Source: an uncultured Collinsella sp.
GTDB lineage: Bacteria; Actinomycetota; Coriobacteriia; Coriobacteriales; Coriobacteriaceae
Length of the DNA stretch: 5,176 nucleotides
Direction of reading: 5' to 3'
Assembly (NCBI GenBank): GCA_900551655.1
Contig: URWM01000131.1
Location: forward strand, 1-5,176
Shown: positions 1-5,149 of the stretch, one piece after another
How the letters are laid out: each line of letters begins with the position of its first letter
How positions within the stretch are numbered: position 1 is the stretch's first letter
Notes under the pieces: generated by a model
What the model saw: the letters and a program-made list of their open reading frames with translations, nothing else
What the model was told of the DNA's origin: nothing
The model's database searches: none
Made by a program: the position numbers and the translations under genes

Positions 1-5
1 CATTC

Positions 6-47
6 AAAAGGCAAGGCATGACCAGAAGGTCTATGCCTTGCCTTTTT
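6..47. terminator. Strong intrinsic terminator, probably bidirectional
   Basis: A perfect 14-bp stem (arms 6-19 and 33-46) is extended inside by GACC/GGTC (20-23 with 28-31, T32 bulged) around an AGAA loop. The descending arm ends in a run of five T (43-47), and the ascending arm begins with AAAA, so the hairpin can work on both strands. No gene is visible to its left, so it must serve genes outside the window. It would also stop transcription leaving the insertion sequence leftwards. Confidence 0.85.
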
Positions 48-84
48 CATGCCAATTTGTTCGCCCTGGACGTCGCTCGCTCAT

Positions 85-97
85 ATGACCCAATCCG
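85..97. repeat. Subterminal inverted repeat, right end (downstream of transposase)
   Basis: ATGACCCAATCCG at 85-97 is the exact reverse complement of 1594-1606. The two copies lie outside the transposase gene on both sides and define the element. The remaining outer bases (82-84, ATG on the minus strand) would form the short right-end tip. Confidence 0.9.
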
Positions 98-98
98 C

Positions 99-104
99 TG
101 TCAA
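99..104 (-). promoter_or_regulatory. Outward-facing -35 box at the right end (junction promoter half)
   Basis: The minus strand reads TTGACA at 104-99, pointing out of the element next to the right inverted repeat. In the inserted form no good -10 lies 16-18 bp further on (81-76 reads AGCGAG). If the inferred ends (82 and 1613) are joined in a circle, GACACT from the left end falls 18 bp after this box. IS110-family circles are known to build a promoter for the transposase across the junction. This is an inference resting on the chosen ends. Confidence 0.4.
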
Positions 105-114
105 GAGCCACAAT

Positions 115-150
115 GGCCCCGCCGACCGCTTGCAATCGGTCGGCGGGGCC
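115..150. repeat. Perfect 14-bp GC-rich inverted repeat near the element's right end
   Basis: Arms 115-128 and 137-150 are exact reverse complements, separated by an 8-nt loop (CTTGCAAT). On either strand this gives a very stable hairpin with no T-run after it, so it is not an ordinary intrinsic terminator. It lies 17 bp inside the right inverted repeat, within the presumed guide-RNA region, and may be its terminal stem. Confidence 0.75.
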
Positions 151-361
151 TGCCGTTGAACCCGTCCCGGTCCGCCCCCGGCATGTCGTCGACGCCTTCG
201 GCTCAGTCTCATATCCGCGGATACCGCTCTGGCGGCCCGCAATCCTCTCCTTCGGCGGGGGTTCCCCAAGTCTGTCGACGCGAATGCGGCGACCGCCGCG
301 CGCACAGCGAGAACGGGGGTATCCCCGAAGGCTGCCCGGCTCGCCGGGACGGGGGCTATGT

Positions 362-1483
362 CTATTCGCCGGCCTCCCTGCACATCATGCCGAGGGCCCA
401 CAGCCACCTCACGAGCTCGGCGGCGGTGGCGGCGTTCGCCTTCGCCTGGGGCATGCCCCTCTCGAGCATCTCCTCGCGTCGCCGGAGCAGGCGCTCGGAC
501 CCCTTCCTCCCGTGCATCCTTATCTCGAGCGGGACTCCGGAGCCCTTGGGCATCAGCTTGGGCTGGTGCCCGGCCTGGGCGTAGCGCCAGGACCCCTCGA
601 CCGCCAGCCTCCTGACGAGCGCGTTGCCGGCCCCGCTGATTCCGCCGAGTCGCACGGAGTCGGCGCTCGACCTCTGCTTCGGGGCGAGGCCGAAGTAGGC
701 CGTCACCTGCCTGCCGGAGCGGAACCTCGAGAAGTCGCCGACCTCGGACACGAAGGCGGCGGCGAGCACGAACCCGCACCCCTTGATGGACTGGAGCGCC
801 TCGACCTCGGCCGAGAGGGGGCCCGCCGCGACAGCGGCCCTGTACTCGGCGAGGAGGGCCTCCCTTGCCTCGTCGGCCGCCTCGACCTCGTTCCTCAGCG
901 CCGCCAGCGCCCGGATGCCGCCGTCGTCGGCGGGGTGTATGCCGTCGAGCCACCTGAGGAAGCCGTACGTCCAGTACTTCCGGGGGTTGCCGGCCGGCGT
1001 CGTGCCTCCGTAGACGTAGCCGCGGCGGGCCAGGAACGCCAGGAGCCGCTGCTTCGCCGCCGCGAGCCTGGCGGTCGCGGCGTCGTGGGCGGCGGCGAGG
1101 TCCCTGAGCCCCTCGATCTCGGGGGACGGCACCCATACCGGGGTGACGTCGTGCGACAGTATCGCCTTGGCCATCCTGGCCGCGTCGTTGCGGTCGTTCT
1201 TGGACGAGAGGTCTGCCGCCGACCTCGGGACCTTGGAGACGGCCGCGACGACGCAGTCGACGCCGAGGGCCGACAGCTCCCTCTGCGGCGCGAAGCCGAG
1301 GTAGCCGCTCTCGTAGGCGGCGAGCGACGGGCCCGGGAAGCCCGACATCCACTCCGCGACCTCGCCCCAGGGGTTGCCGCGGAACCTCCTCGTCACGGCC
1401 TCGCCCGTCTCCGCGTCGAGCGCGCAGACGGTGGTGGACCTGAGGTGTACGTCCATTCCGAAGGCGGTAGAATATCTAGGCAC
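362..1483 (-). CDS. IS110-family transposase (DEDD recombinase)
   Basis: This is a 373-residue, full-length RNA-guided DNA recombinase that moves the surrounding element by excision and site-directed insertion. The N-terminal RuvC-like DEDD domain shows GMDVH (Asp11), YESG (Glu58) and KNDRNDA (Asp97, Asp100), the four metal-binding acids. A helical, alanine-rich linker follows (about 120-225). The C-terminal Transposase_20 domain (about 228-300) has the helix-hairpin-helix-like LQSIKGCGF and the segment FGLAPKQRSSADS, which holds the presumed nucleophilic serine (Ser272 or Ser273), followed by GGISGAGN and LVRRL. The start is GTG at 1483, preceded by GGGAGG (1494-1489) with a 5-nt gap. The next ATG, codon 10, would leave the catalytic Asp as residue 2, so it is unlikely. 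The stop is TAG. The reading frame is unbroken with all catalytic residues present, so the element may still be active. No passenger gene is present. Confidence 0.95.
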   Translation of the reverse strand: MPRYSTAFGMDVHLRSTTVCALDAETGEAVTRRFRGNPWGEVAEWMSGFPGPSLAAYESGYLGFAPQRELSALGVDCVVAAVSKVPRSAADLSSKNDRNDAARMAKAILSHDVTPVWVPSPEIEGLRDLAAAHDAATARLAAAKQRLLAFLARRGYVYGGTTPAGNPRKYWTYGFLRWLDGIHPADDGGIRALAALRNEVEAADEAREALLAEYRAAVAAGPLSAEVEALQSIKGCGFVLAAAFVSEVGDFSRFRSGRQVTAYFGLAPKQRSSADSVRLGGISGAGNALVRRLAVEGSWRYAQAGHQPKLMPKGSGVPLEIRMHGRKGSERLLRRREEMLERGMPQAKANAATAAELVRWLWALGMMCREAGE

Positions 1484-1593
1484 GGGAGCCTCCCAACCTC
1501 GTTGCGGCGCGGCTGCGCCTCTGGCACTTCAACAACATTGTCGCAGCCCCGACCCGCGGTCACGAGCGGGGGCTCCTGTCGTTTCCGTGCCCT

Positions 1594-1606
1594 CGGATTG
1601 GGTCAT
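1594..1606. repeat. Subterminal inverted repeat, left end (upstream of transposase)
   Basis: CGGATTGGGTCAT at 1594-1606 is the exact reverse complement of 85-97, with 13 of 13 positions matching. About 7 bp (1607-1613) would lie between this repeat and the left tip. Confidence 0.9.
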
Positions 1607-1643
1607 AGTGTCTGTCCGTCCTCTACCTGCGGCGTTGACTTGG

Positions 1644-1670
1644 TTGACACTTAGAACATCGATGTAGTCA
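1644..1670 (+). promoter_or_regulatory. Weak promoter candidate for the exporter gene
   Basis: TTGACA at 1644-1649 is a perfect -35 hexamer. The best matching downstream -10 is TAGTCA (1665-1670), preceded by TG two bases upstream (TGTAGTCA), but the spacer is only 15 bp. A second TTGACT at 1635-1640 has no better partner. The site lies about 30 bp beyond the inferred end of the insertion sequence and about 130 bp before the exporter start. The -35 match is good, but the -10 is poor. Confidence 0.3.
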
Positions 1671-1684
1671 TTGGACGTTCTTAA

Positions 1685-1730
1685 ACGACTGCCCAACGGC
1701 TGTTGAGCACATGGCTCGCATGACAGTCGT
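1685..1730 (+). other. Leader hairpin upstream of the exporter gene
   Basis: ACGACTG (1685-1691) pairs with CAGTCGT (1724-1730) and is followed by a T-rich stretch (CTCTTTTATGTTT), which resembles a weak terminator or attenuator. Inside the loop CAAC/GTTG (1694-1697 with 1702-1705) can form a small stem. CAACGGCT (1694-1701) is also exactly complementary to AGCCGTTG (1749-1756), a pairing that competes with the inner stem. No known riboswitch or T-box consensus was recognised. Confidence 0.3.
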
Positions 1731-1798
1731 CTCTTTTATGTTTCCTTTAGCCGTTGCTGCCTAGGATGGGGGTTAGTCGGTAGGAAGGGAGCGTCTAT

Positions 1799-3367
1799 AT
1801 GGACGACGCGAGCGAGCGTTCAATCGAAGAGGACATGCTCGATCAGTTCAATTACTTTGATGATGAGGACGAGGAGCTGATCGACCGTCGCGAGCCAGCG
1901 CCGCTTGATTCCTTTGATCTGGTCGATGAAGAGACTGATGAGGTTGAGGACGAATCAACGGAGCCCCCACAGCCTTCGCGCCTTGACTCGCTGCTTTCGA
2001 GAGCCCCCATGCACCACGGCGTTCGTGCCGGCGCGCTTCATATGAAAACTGACTGGCACCAGATCGTGACGGCGGGCGATGAACTTGCCGTCGATGCGCC
2101 GCTCACCGATAAGTCGTCCATTATCTGCCGCACCGGCATGCTTATGCTGGCAAGCGGAACAGGTGCCTGGCGCGTGCGCGATACCATGAATCGCGTCGCC
2201 GCCGTACTCGGTGTCACCATCCACGTTGACCTGAGTCTCCTGTCGTTCGAGTGCACCTGCATCGAAGATGGCCACTGCTTTAACGAGGTCGTCAGCCTAC
2301 CCACAACGGGGGTCAATACTCATCGCATTTGGATGATGGAGAGCTTCTTAAAGGAAATCGAGATTTACGGGCGCCGGTTTACCGTGCACGAGTACCACGA
2401 GATGCTCAAGACCGTTGAGAGTTCAAAGCCCGATTACTCTCCCTGGCAACAGGGCCTTGCGGCGGCCTGTGCTTGCGGCGCCTTCGTCTTTTTGCTTGGC
2501 GGCGGCCCTATCGAGATGGCTTGCGCGTTCGTGGGCGCTGGTGTCGGCAACTTTGCTCGCTCCCATATTCTCAAGCAGGGTCTTGGCCAGTTTAGCGCGC
2601 TGACGATTGGCGTCGCGCTGGCCTGTGTCTCGTATTTGCTGGCGTTGCTCGGCCTTGGCCAGGTCATTCCGGGGGCAATGTCGCACCAAGAAGGCTATAT
2701 CGGCGCCATGCTCTTTGTGATTCCCGGCTTTCCCCTCATTACGGCAGGCCTCGACATCGCTAAGCTCGACATGCGAAGCGGTATCGAGCGTCTTTCGTAT
2801 GCCGTATCGATTATTGTGATGGCGACCCTCGTAGGTTGGATGGTTGCCGAGTGTGTTGGCCTGGCGCCGGACGACTTTGCCCCACTGGGCCTTTCGCCGC
2901 TTGCCCTTACGCTCCTGCGCGTGGTGATGAGCTTCGTTGGCGTATTCGGCTTCTCGGTGATGTTCAACAGCCCGGTAAAGATGGCCGCGGCAGCTGGGTT
3001 GATCGGCGCCGTGTCCAATACCCTGCGTCTGACCCTTGTCGATGCGCCGACGATGATTCCCTTCCTGGGCCTCAGCACGGGAATGCCTCCCGAGGCAGCA
3101 GCGTTTATCGGCGCGCTGGTATCGGGGCTGCTCGCAAGCTTGGCTGAAGTCAAGCTCACCTACCCGCGCATCGCCCTCACGGTGCCTTCGATTGTCATTA
3201 TGGTGCCGGGCTTGTATCTGTATCGCTCGATGTATTACATGTGCACCTTCGACACGGTCAATATGCTCGGCTGGTTTGTGCGCGCAGTGCTCATCGTAGC
3301 GTTTCTGCCCGTTGGACTGGGTGTGGCGCGTACGCTCACCGACCCTCGCTGGCGCCACACCAGCTAA
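1799..3367 (+). CDS. Threonine/serine exporter family protein (fused ThrE type)
   Basis: This 522-residue integral membrane protein belongs to the family of Corynebacterium ThrE, which exports threonine and serine by proton-driven antiport. Both halves that are separate proteins in YjjP/YjjB systems are fused here. The DUF1212/ThrE half spans about 107-350, with GAWRVRDTMNRVAAVLGV at 122-139 as its cytoplasmic signature and PGFPLITAGLDIAKLD at 309-324. The ThrE_2 (DUF3815) half spans about 368-510, with VPSIVIMVPGLYLYRS at 462-477. Around nine or ten hydrophobic helices begin near residue 219. The first 65 residues form an unusually acidic tail with many Asp and Glu, predicted to be disordered and cytoplasmic. 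ATG at 1799 is preceded by GGAAGGGAG (1783-1791) with a 7-nt gap, which supports the start. The stop is TAA. It is a single-gene unit, with its own leader upstream and a terminator downstream (3587-3636). Family is confident; the real substrate is inferred. Confidence 0.92.
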   Translation: MDDASERSIEEDMLDQFNYFDDEDEELIDRREPAPLDSFDLVDEETDEVEDESTEPPQPSRLDSLLSRAPMHHGVRAGALHMKTDWHQIVTAGDELAVDAPLTDKSSIICRTGMLMLASGTGAWRVRDTMNRVAAVLGVTIHVDLSLLSFECTCIEDGHCFNEVVSLPTTGVNTHRIWMMESFLKEIEIYGRRFTVHEYHEMLKTVESSKPDYSPWQQGLAAACACGAFVFLLGGGPIEMACAFVGAGVGNFARSHILKQGLGQFSALTIGVALACVSYLLALLGLGQVIPGAMSHQEGYIGAMLFVIPGFPLITAGLDIAKLDMRSGIERLSYAVSIIVMATLVGWMVAECVGLAPDDFAPLGLSPLALTLLRVVMSFVGVFGFSVMFNSPVKMAAAAGLIGAVSNTLRLTLVDAPTMIPFLGLSTGMPPEAAAFIGALVSGLLASLAEVKLTYPRIALTVPSIVIMVPGLYLYRSMYYMCTFDTVNMLGWFVRAVLIVAFLPVGLGVARTLTDPRWRHTS

Positions 3368-3403
3368 TTGGCGCAAAGGGAACAGGTTACTTTGCACCAA
3401 ATG

Positions 3404-3470
3404 AGTTGCGGTGAAATAGGGACTGAATTGCTGCTTAAAGGGTCAAAACAGTCCGTATTCCACCGCAACT
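3404..3470. repeat. Imperfect 21-nt inverted repeat after the exporter gene (REP/MITE-like)
   Basis: Arms 3404-3424 and 3450-3470 pair at 19 of 21 positions, the mismatches being A3414/C3460 and G3419/G3455. The loop is about 25 nt. Imperfect pairing continues outward (GTA of 3403-3401 region against TAT, then CCA against TGG), giving a long hairpin. No T-run follows, so it is not an intrinsic terminator. A smaller hairpin, GCAAAG/CTTTGC (3373-3378 with 3390-3395), lies just before it. It has the look of a dispersed intergenic repeat or a structured 3' end, but copy number cannot be judged from one window. Confidence 0.6.
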
Positions 3471-3521
3471 TATGGGGTCGGGGGATTATCGGTGCCCTGC
3501 ATCTTCATAAACTCAACGCTT

Positions 3522-3541
3522 ACGAAGCGCATGCGTTTCGT
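3522..3541. other. 20-bp palindrome between exporter and DUF2798 gene
   Basis: ACGAAGCG (3522-3529) and CGTTTCGT (3534-3541) pair fully if one G-T pair is allowed, around CATG. It could be a small hairpin or a protein-binding palindrome. It sits about 45 bp before the terminator hairpin, and there is no further evidence of its role. Confidence 0.3.
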
Positions 3542-3586
3542 GCTAGGCTGGTTCCACCACATAAGTAGTCGCAGACGCGCGTACCA

Positions 3587-3636
3587 CGGGCGGGCGAGAT
3601 GAAGTTCCAACAGCTCCATCTTGCCCGCCCGTTTTT
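3587..3636 (+). terminator. Strong intrinsic terminator downstream of the exporter gene
   Basis: CGGGCGGGC (3587-3595) pairs with GCCCGCCCG (3623-3631). The stem continues inward through 3596-3601 with 3617-3622, including one G-T pair, giving 15 paired positions before a mismatch. Five T follow (3632-3636). There is no T-run on the other strand, so it acts rightwards only. It lies about 220 bp after the exporter stop and only 44 bp before the next start codon. Confidence 0.85.
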
Positions 3637-3680
3637 GTTGCGTGGCGCCGCGGTACAACACAGAGAGGAATCTGCCCTTT

Positions 3681-4229
3681 ATGCCTATCAACAAACGAGA
3701 GAGCCTGCTGTTCACCTTTATCATGTGCTTTTGCATGGTGCTCTGGATGAGCATCTACAACGTTGCCCTGCAGCACGGGGCCATCAACGGCGAGGTCGTT
3801 GCCACTGCGTGGCTCGGCTTCCCCGTTGCCTACATTTTTGCCATGTGCTGCGACTGGTTCGTCGCCAGCCCGCTCGCCAAGGGTTTCGCCTTTAAGTACT
3901 TGGTCACGCCGGGCAAGAGCTCGCCGCTCGCCATGACGCTCGCCGTCAGCTCCTGCATGGTCGTTCCCATGGTCATCATCATGTCGCTGTACGGTGCCTG
4001 TGAGGGTCTGACGCACATGCCCGGCGGCATCCTTGCGAACCTGTATTCCGTGCCCGCGATCTGGATGATCAACATCCCGCATAATTTTGTGATGGCGTTG
4101 CCGTGGAACCTTTTGGTAGCCGGTCCGATTTCCCGCTTCGTCTTCCGTCGCGCCTTCCCTGTGGGGACGGTTTTCGAGGAGGAGCATGCCGAGCTCTTGG
4201 AGCAGGCTATGGCTCCTGAGTGCGAGTAG
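3681..4229 (+). CDS. DUF2798 family integral membrane protein
   Basis: This is a 182-residue membrane protein made of two DUF2798 repeats, each with two helices. Helices lie near residues 8-28, 41-63, 84-104 and 125-150. The first repeat covers about 8-74; the second, about 84-159, ends in WNLLVAGPISRFVFR, echoing DWFVASPLAKGFAFKYL of the first. The C-terminal tail is acidic (FEEEHAELLEQ). The family has no established biochemical role, so none is given. The start is ATG at 3681, preceded by AGAGAGGA (3662-3669) with an 11-nt gap. A longer in-frame start at TTG 3621 lies inside the terminator stem and has no ribosome site. The stop is TAG. No clear promoter fits in the 44 bp after the terminator, so expression may come from read-through or from a promoter upstream of the hairpin. 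Confidence 0.85.
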   Translation: MPINKRESLLFTFIMCFCMVLWMSIYNVALQHGAINGEVVATAWLGFPVAYIFAMCCDWFVASPLAKGFAFKYLVTPGKSSPLAMTLAVSSCMVVPMVIIMSLYGACEGLTHMPGGILANLYSVPAIWMINIPHNFVMALPWNLLVAGPISRFVFRRAFPVGTVFEEEHAELLEQAMAPECE

Positions 4230-4390
4230 CTCGCTTAGGGATCTGCTGAGCGCGGGCGACTTGCTTGGTTGGAGCCCTAAGCGTGGATAGCTCTCTCGGT
4301 GACATCGCGGGCGTGAGCGGTGCACATGACCGGAGGGCCCGTGCTGCTCCGTTGCCCGACGTGCTAGCGCGCAGAACAATCTGTTGGTGC
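4230..4390. other. Non-coding stretch after the DUF2798 gene with inverted repeat
   Basis: No credible gene is seen here. CGCTTAGGG (4232-4240) and CCCTAAGCG (4275-4283) form a perfect 9-bp inverted repeat with a 34-nt loop, starting just after the stop codon. A second possible stem, CGGAG/CTCCG (4331-4335 with 4347-4351), follows. The stretch ends in the terminator at 4396-4428, so it could be a long structured 3' untranslated region or a small RNA. No known RNA family was recognised and no promoter was seen. Confidence 0.4.
4375..4386. promoter_or_regulatory. Second copy of the operator-like sequence
   Basis: AACAATCTGTTG at 4375-4386 matches 11 of 12 positions with AACAGTCTGTTG at 4446-4457, the core of the palindrome upstream of the activase gene. 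The copies are 71 bp apart with the terminator hairpin between them. It could be an auxiliary binding site for the same regulator. Confidence 0.35.
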
Positions 4391-4395
4391 ATTCG

Positions 4396-4428
4396 GCGGC
4401 TGCTGAAGCGTTTCGGCAGCCGCTTTTT
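4396..4428 (+). terminator. Intrinsic terminator after the DUF2798 unit
   Basis: GCGGCTGCTGAA (4396-4407) pairs with TTCGGCAGCCGC (4412-4423), 12 positions with one G-T pair, around a 4-nt loop (GCGT). Five T follow (4424-4428). It separates the DUF2798 unit from the activase gene. Confidence 0.9.
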
Positions 4429-4440
4429 ATACGGAGTTTA

Positions 4441-4461
4441 AATACAACAGTCTGTTGTATT
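4441..4461. promoter_or_regulatory. Operator-like palindrome upstream of the activase gene
   Basis: AATACAACAG (4441-4450) and CTGTTGTATT (4452-4461) are exact reverse complements around a single T. It is a dyad of the size bound by dimeric regulators such as TetR, MarR or GntR proteins. It is AT-rich in a GC-rich setting, has almost no loop (so it is unlikely to act as an RNA hairpin), and covers the expected -35 position of the -10 box at 4473. A repressor site is the simplest reading; the regulator is not in the window. Confidence 0.65.
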
Positions 4462-4472
4462 ACGTAGAGTGG

Positions 4473-4478
4473 TATATC
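4473..4478 (+). promoter_or_regulatory. Candidate -10 box of the activase promoter
   Basis: TATATC at 4473-4478 is the best -10-like hexamer before the gene. Seventeen bases upstream is GTCTGT (4450-4455), a poor -35 lying inside the palindrome. The leader to the start codon would be about 25-30 nt. A weak -35 overlapped by a dyad would suit a regulated promoter. Confidence 0.4.
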
Positions 4479-4510
4479 TCTAGCGGGAAAAATGCGAGAG
4501 ACGGAGCATT

Positions 4511-5149
4511 ATGGCGTTGCTAGTAGGACTGGACGTAGGGTCGACGACGACCAAAGTTTACGCGATGCACGAGGATATGACCGAGGCGTGGTGGGGATAT
4601 CGCCGCCACGGGGCGTGTCAGACAGCGAGCGTGCGCGCCATGCTCGGCGAGCTCGCCGAGCGCTTTCCCCATGAGTCACTGCGCGTTGCGGTGACCGGCT
4701 CGGGTGCGCGCGATATCGCGACCGCGCTGGGCGCCTCGTACGTTCAGGAGGTGGTCGCCAACGCGCTCGCGATCAGCAGGTTCTATCCGCAGACGCGCTG
4801 CGCCATCGAGCTGGGCGGCCAAGACGCCAAGATGATCTTCTTCCGCACCAACGATAAGGGAGACATCGAGGTTGCCGACATGCGCATGAACGGCTCGTGC
4901 GCAGGCGGTACCGGTGCATTTATCGACGAGATGGCAAAGCTCATGGGGGTCGGCACCGAATCGGGCGAGTTCGAGCAGCTCGCAAGCCGGGGAACGACCG
5001 TCCACGAGGTCTCGGGCCGCTGCGGCGTGTACGCAAAGACCGATATCCAGCCGCTGCTCAACGAGGGCATTCCTACCACCGACCTGGCGCTTTCGGCGCT
5101 TCACGCGGTCGCCCGCCAAACGATCGGCGGTCTGGCCCAGGGGATCGAC
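4511..5149 (+). CDS. Acyl-CoA dehydratase activase, large type, N-terminal part (truncated at contig end)
   Basis: This is the N-terminal BadF/BadG/BcrA/BcrD-type ATPase domain of a 2-hydroxyacyl-CoA dehydratase activator, 213 genuine residues. Such proteins use ATP and a [4Fe-4S] cluster held between two subunits to push a single electron into a dehydratase, in fermentation of amino acids and related hydroxyacids. Visible motifs are GLDVGSTTTKVY (6-17, phosphate-binding), TGSGARD (62-68), IELGGQDAK (99-107), NGSCAGGTGAFID (127-139) with cluster ligand Cys130, and SGRCGVYAKTDIQPLLNEG (168-186) with ligand Cys171. The wording of these motifs resembles the long (about 1,400-residue) fused form with a second ATPase domain and DUF2229 more than the 260-residue HgdC form. 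This is judged from memory of the families. ATG at 4511 follows CGGAG (4502-4506) with a short 4-nt gap. Residue 214 onward, including the apparent stop at 5168-5170, is adapter sequence. Confidence 0.92.

Larger units (their letters stand above)
98..361 (-). ncRNA. Candidate bridge RNA / seekRNA region of the insertion sequence
   Basis: Between the transposase stop codon (362-364) and the right inverted repeat lies about 264 bp with no credible gene. IS1111-group elements encode their target-guiding RNA in exactly this position. The stretch is rich in possible stems: a perfect 14-bp hairpin (115-150), a TATCCGCGGATA palindrome (212-223), GGGG/CCCC around 258-267, and CCCGG/CCGGG at 335-348. 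CCTTCGG occurs twice (195-201 and 249-255), and its complement CCGAAGG lies at 325-331, so two alternative long-range stems are possible. The RNA ends and the guide loops cannot be fixed by eye, so the coordinates mark the region and not a defined transcript. Confidence 0.45.
82..1613 (-). mobile_element. IS110-family insertion sequence, IS1111 group, apparently complete
   Basis: The element contains one intact IS110-type transposase on the minus strand, flanked by perfect 13-bp subterminal inverted repeats (85-97 and 1594-1606). Subterminal repeats, lying about 7 bp from the left end and 3 bp from the right end, are the known hallmark of the IS1111 group. Applying that rule puts the ends at 1613 and 82. 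Reading on the minus strand, an AG lies at 1613-1612 and another at 81-80, as expected if a 2-bp core is shared between element and target. No longer target duplication is visible, as is usual for this family. Non-coding DNA is about 130 bp before the transposase and about 280 bp after it, again the IS1111 arrangement. Base composition is visibly richer in G and C than the chromosomal genes to the right. Presence of the element is certain; the exact ends are inferred. Confidence 0.85.

Noticed and set aside
81..1352. 423-codon open frame on the minus strand in another frame of the transposase
   Set aside because: It is an Arg/Gly-rich low-complexity product overlapping a transposase with all catalytic motifs; it is a shadow frame.
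113..1654. Long open frame of 513 codons on the plus strand across the insertion sequence
   Set aside because: It lies antisense to the transposase, its product is rich in Arg, Gly and Pro with no domain, and open frames opposite GC-rich genes are common.
1711..1764. 17-codon open frame (MARMTVVSFMFPLAVAA) in the exporter leader, considered as a leader peptide
   Set aside because: It has no ribosome binding site and no run of threonine or serine codons, so there is no support for attenuation by translation.
2423..3400. 325-codon minus-strand open frame opposite the exporter gene
   Set aside because: It has no recognisable domain, is His/Arg/Gln-rich as expected antisense to membrane-protein codons, and overlaps a confident gene.
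3368..3568. 66-codon frame starting at TTG directly after the exporter stop
   Set aside because: It has no ribosome site, crosses the imperfect inverted repeat, and encodes nothing recognised.
3492..3602. Short GTG-initiated frame before the terminator
   Set aside because: The 36-residue Arg-rich product ends inside the terminator stem, with no ribosome site or family match.
3621..3680. N-terminal extension of the DUF2798 protein from TTG at 3621
   Set aside because: The start lies inside the terminator hairpin; ATG at 3681 has a ribosome site and begins just before the first membrane helix.
3543..4379. 278-codon minus-strand open frame opposite the DUF2798 gene
   Set aside because: It has antisense composition, no domain, and runs through a terminator hairpin and the clearly coding DUF2798 frame.
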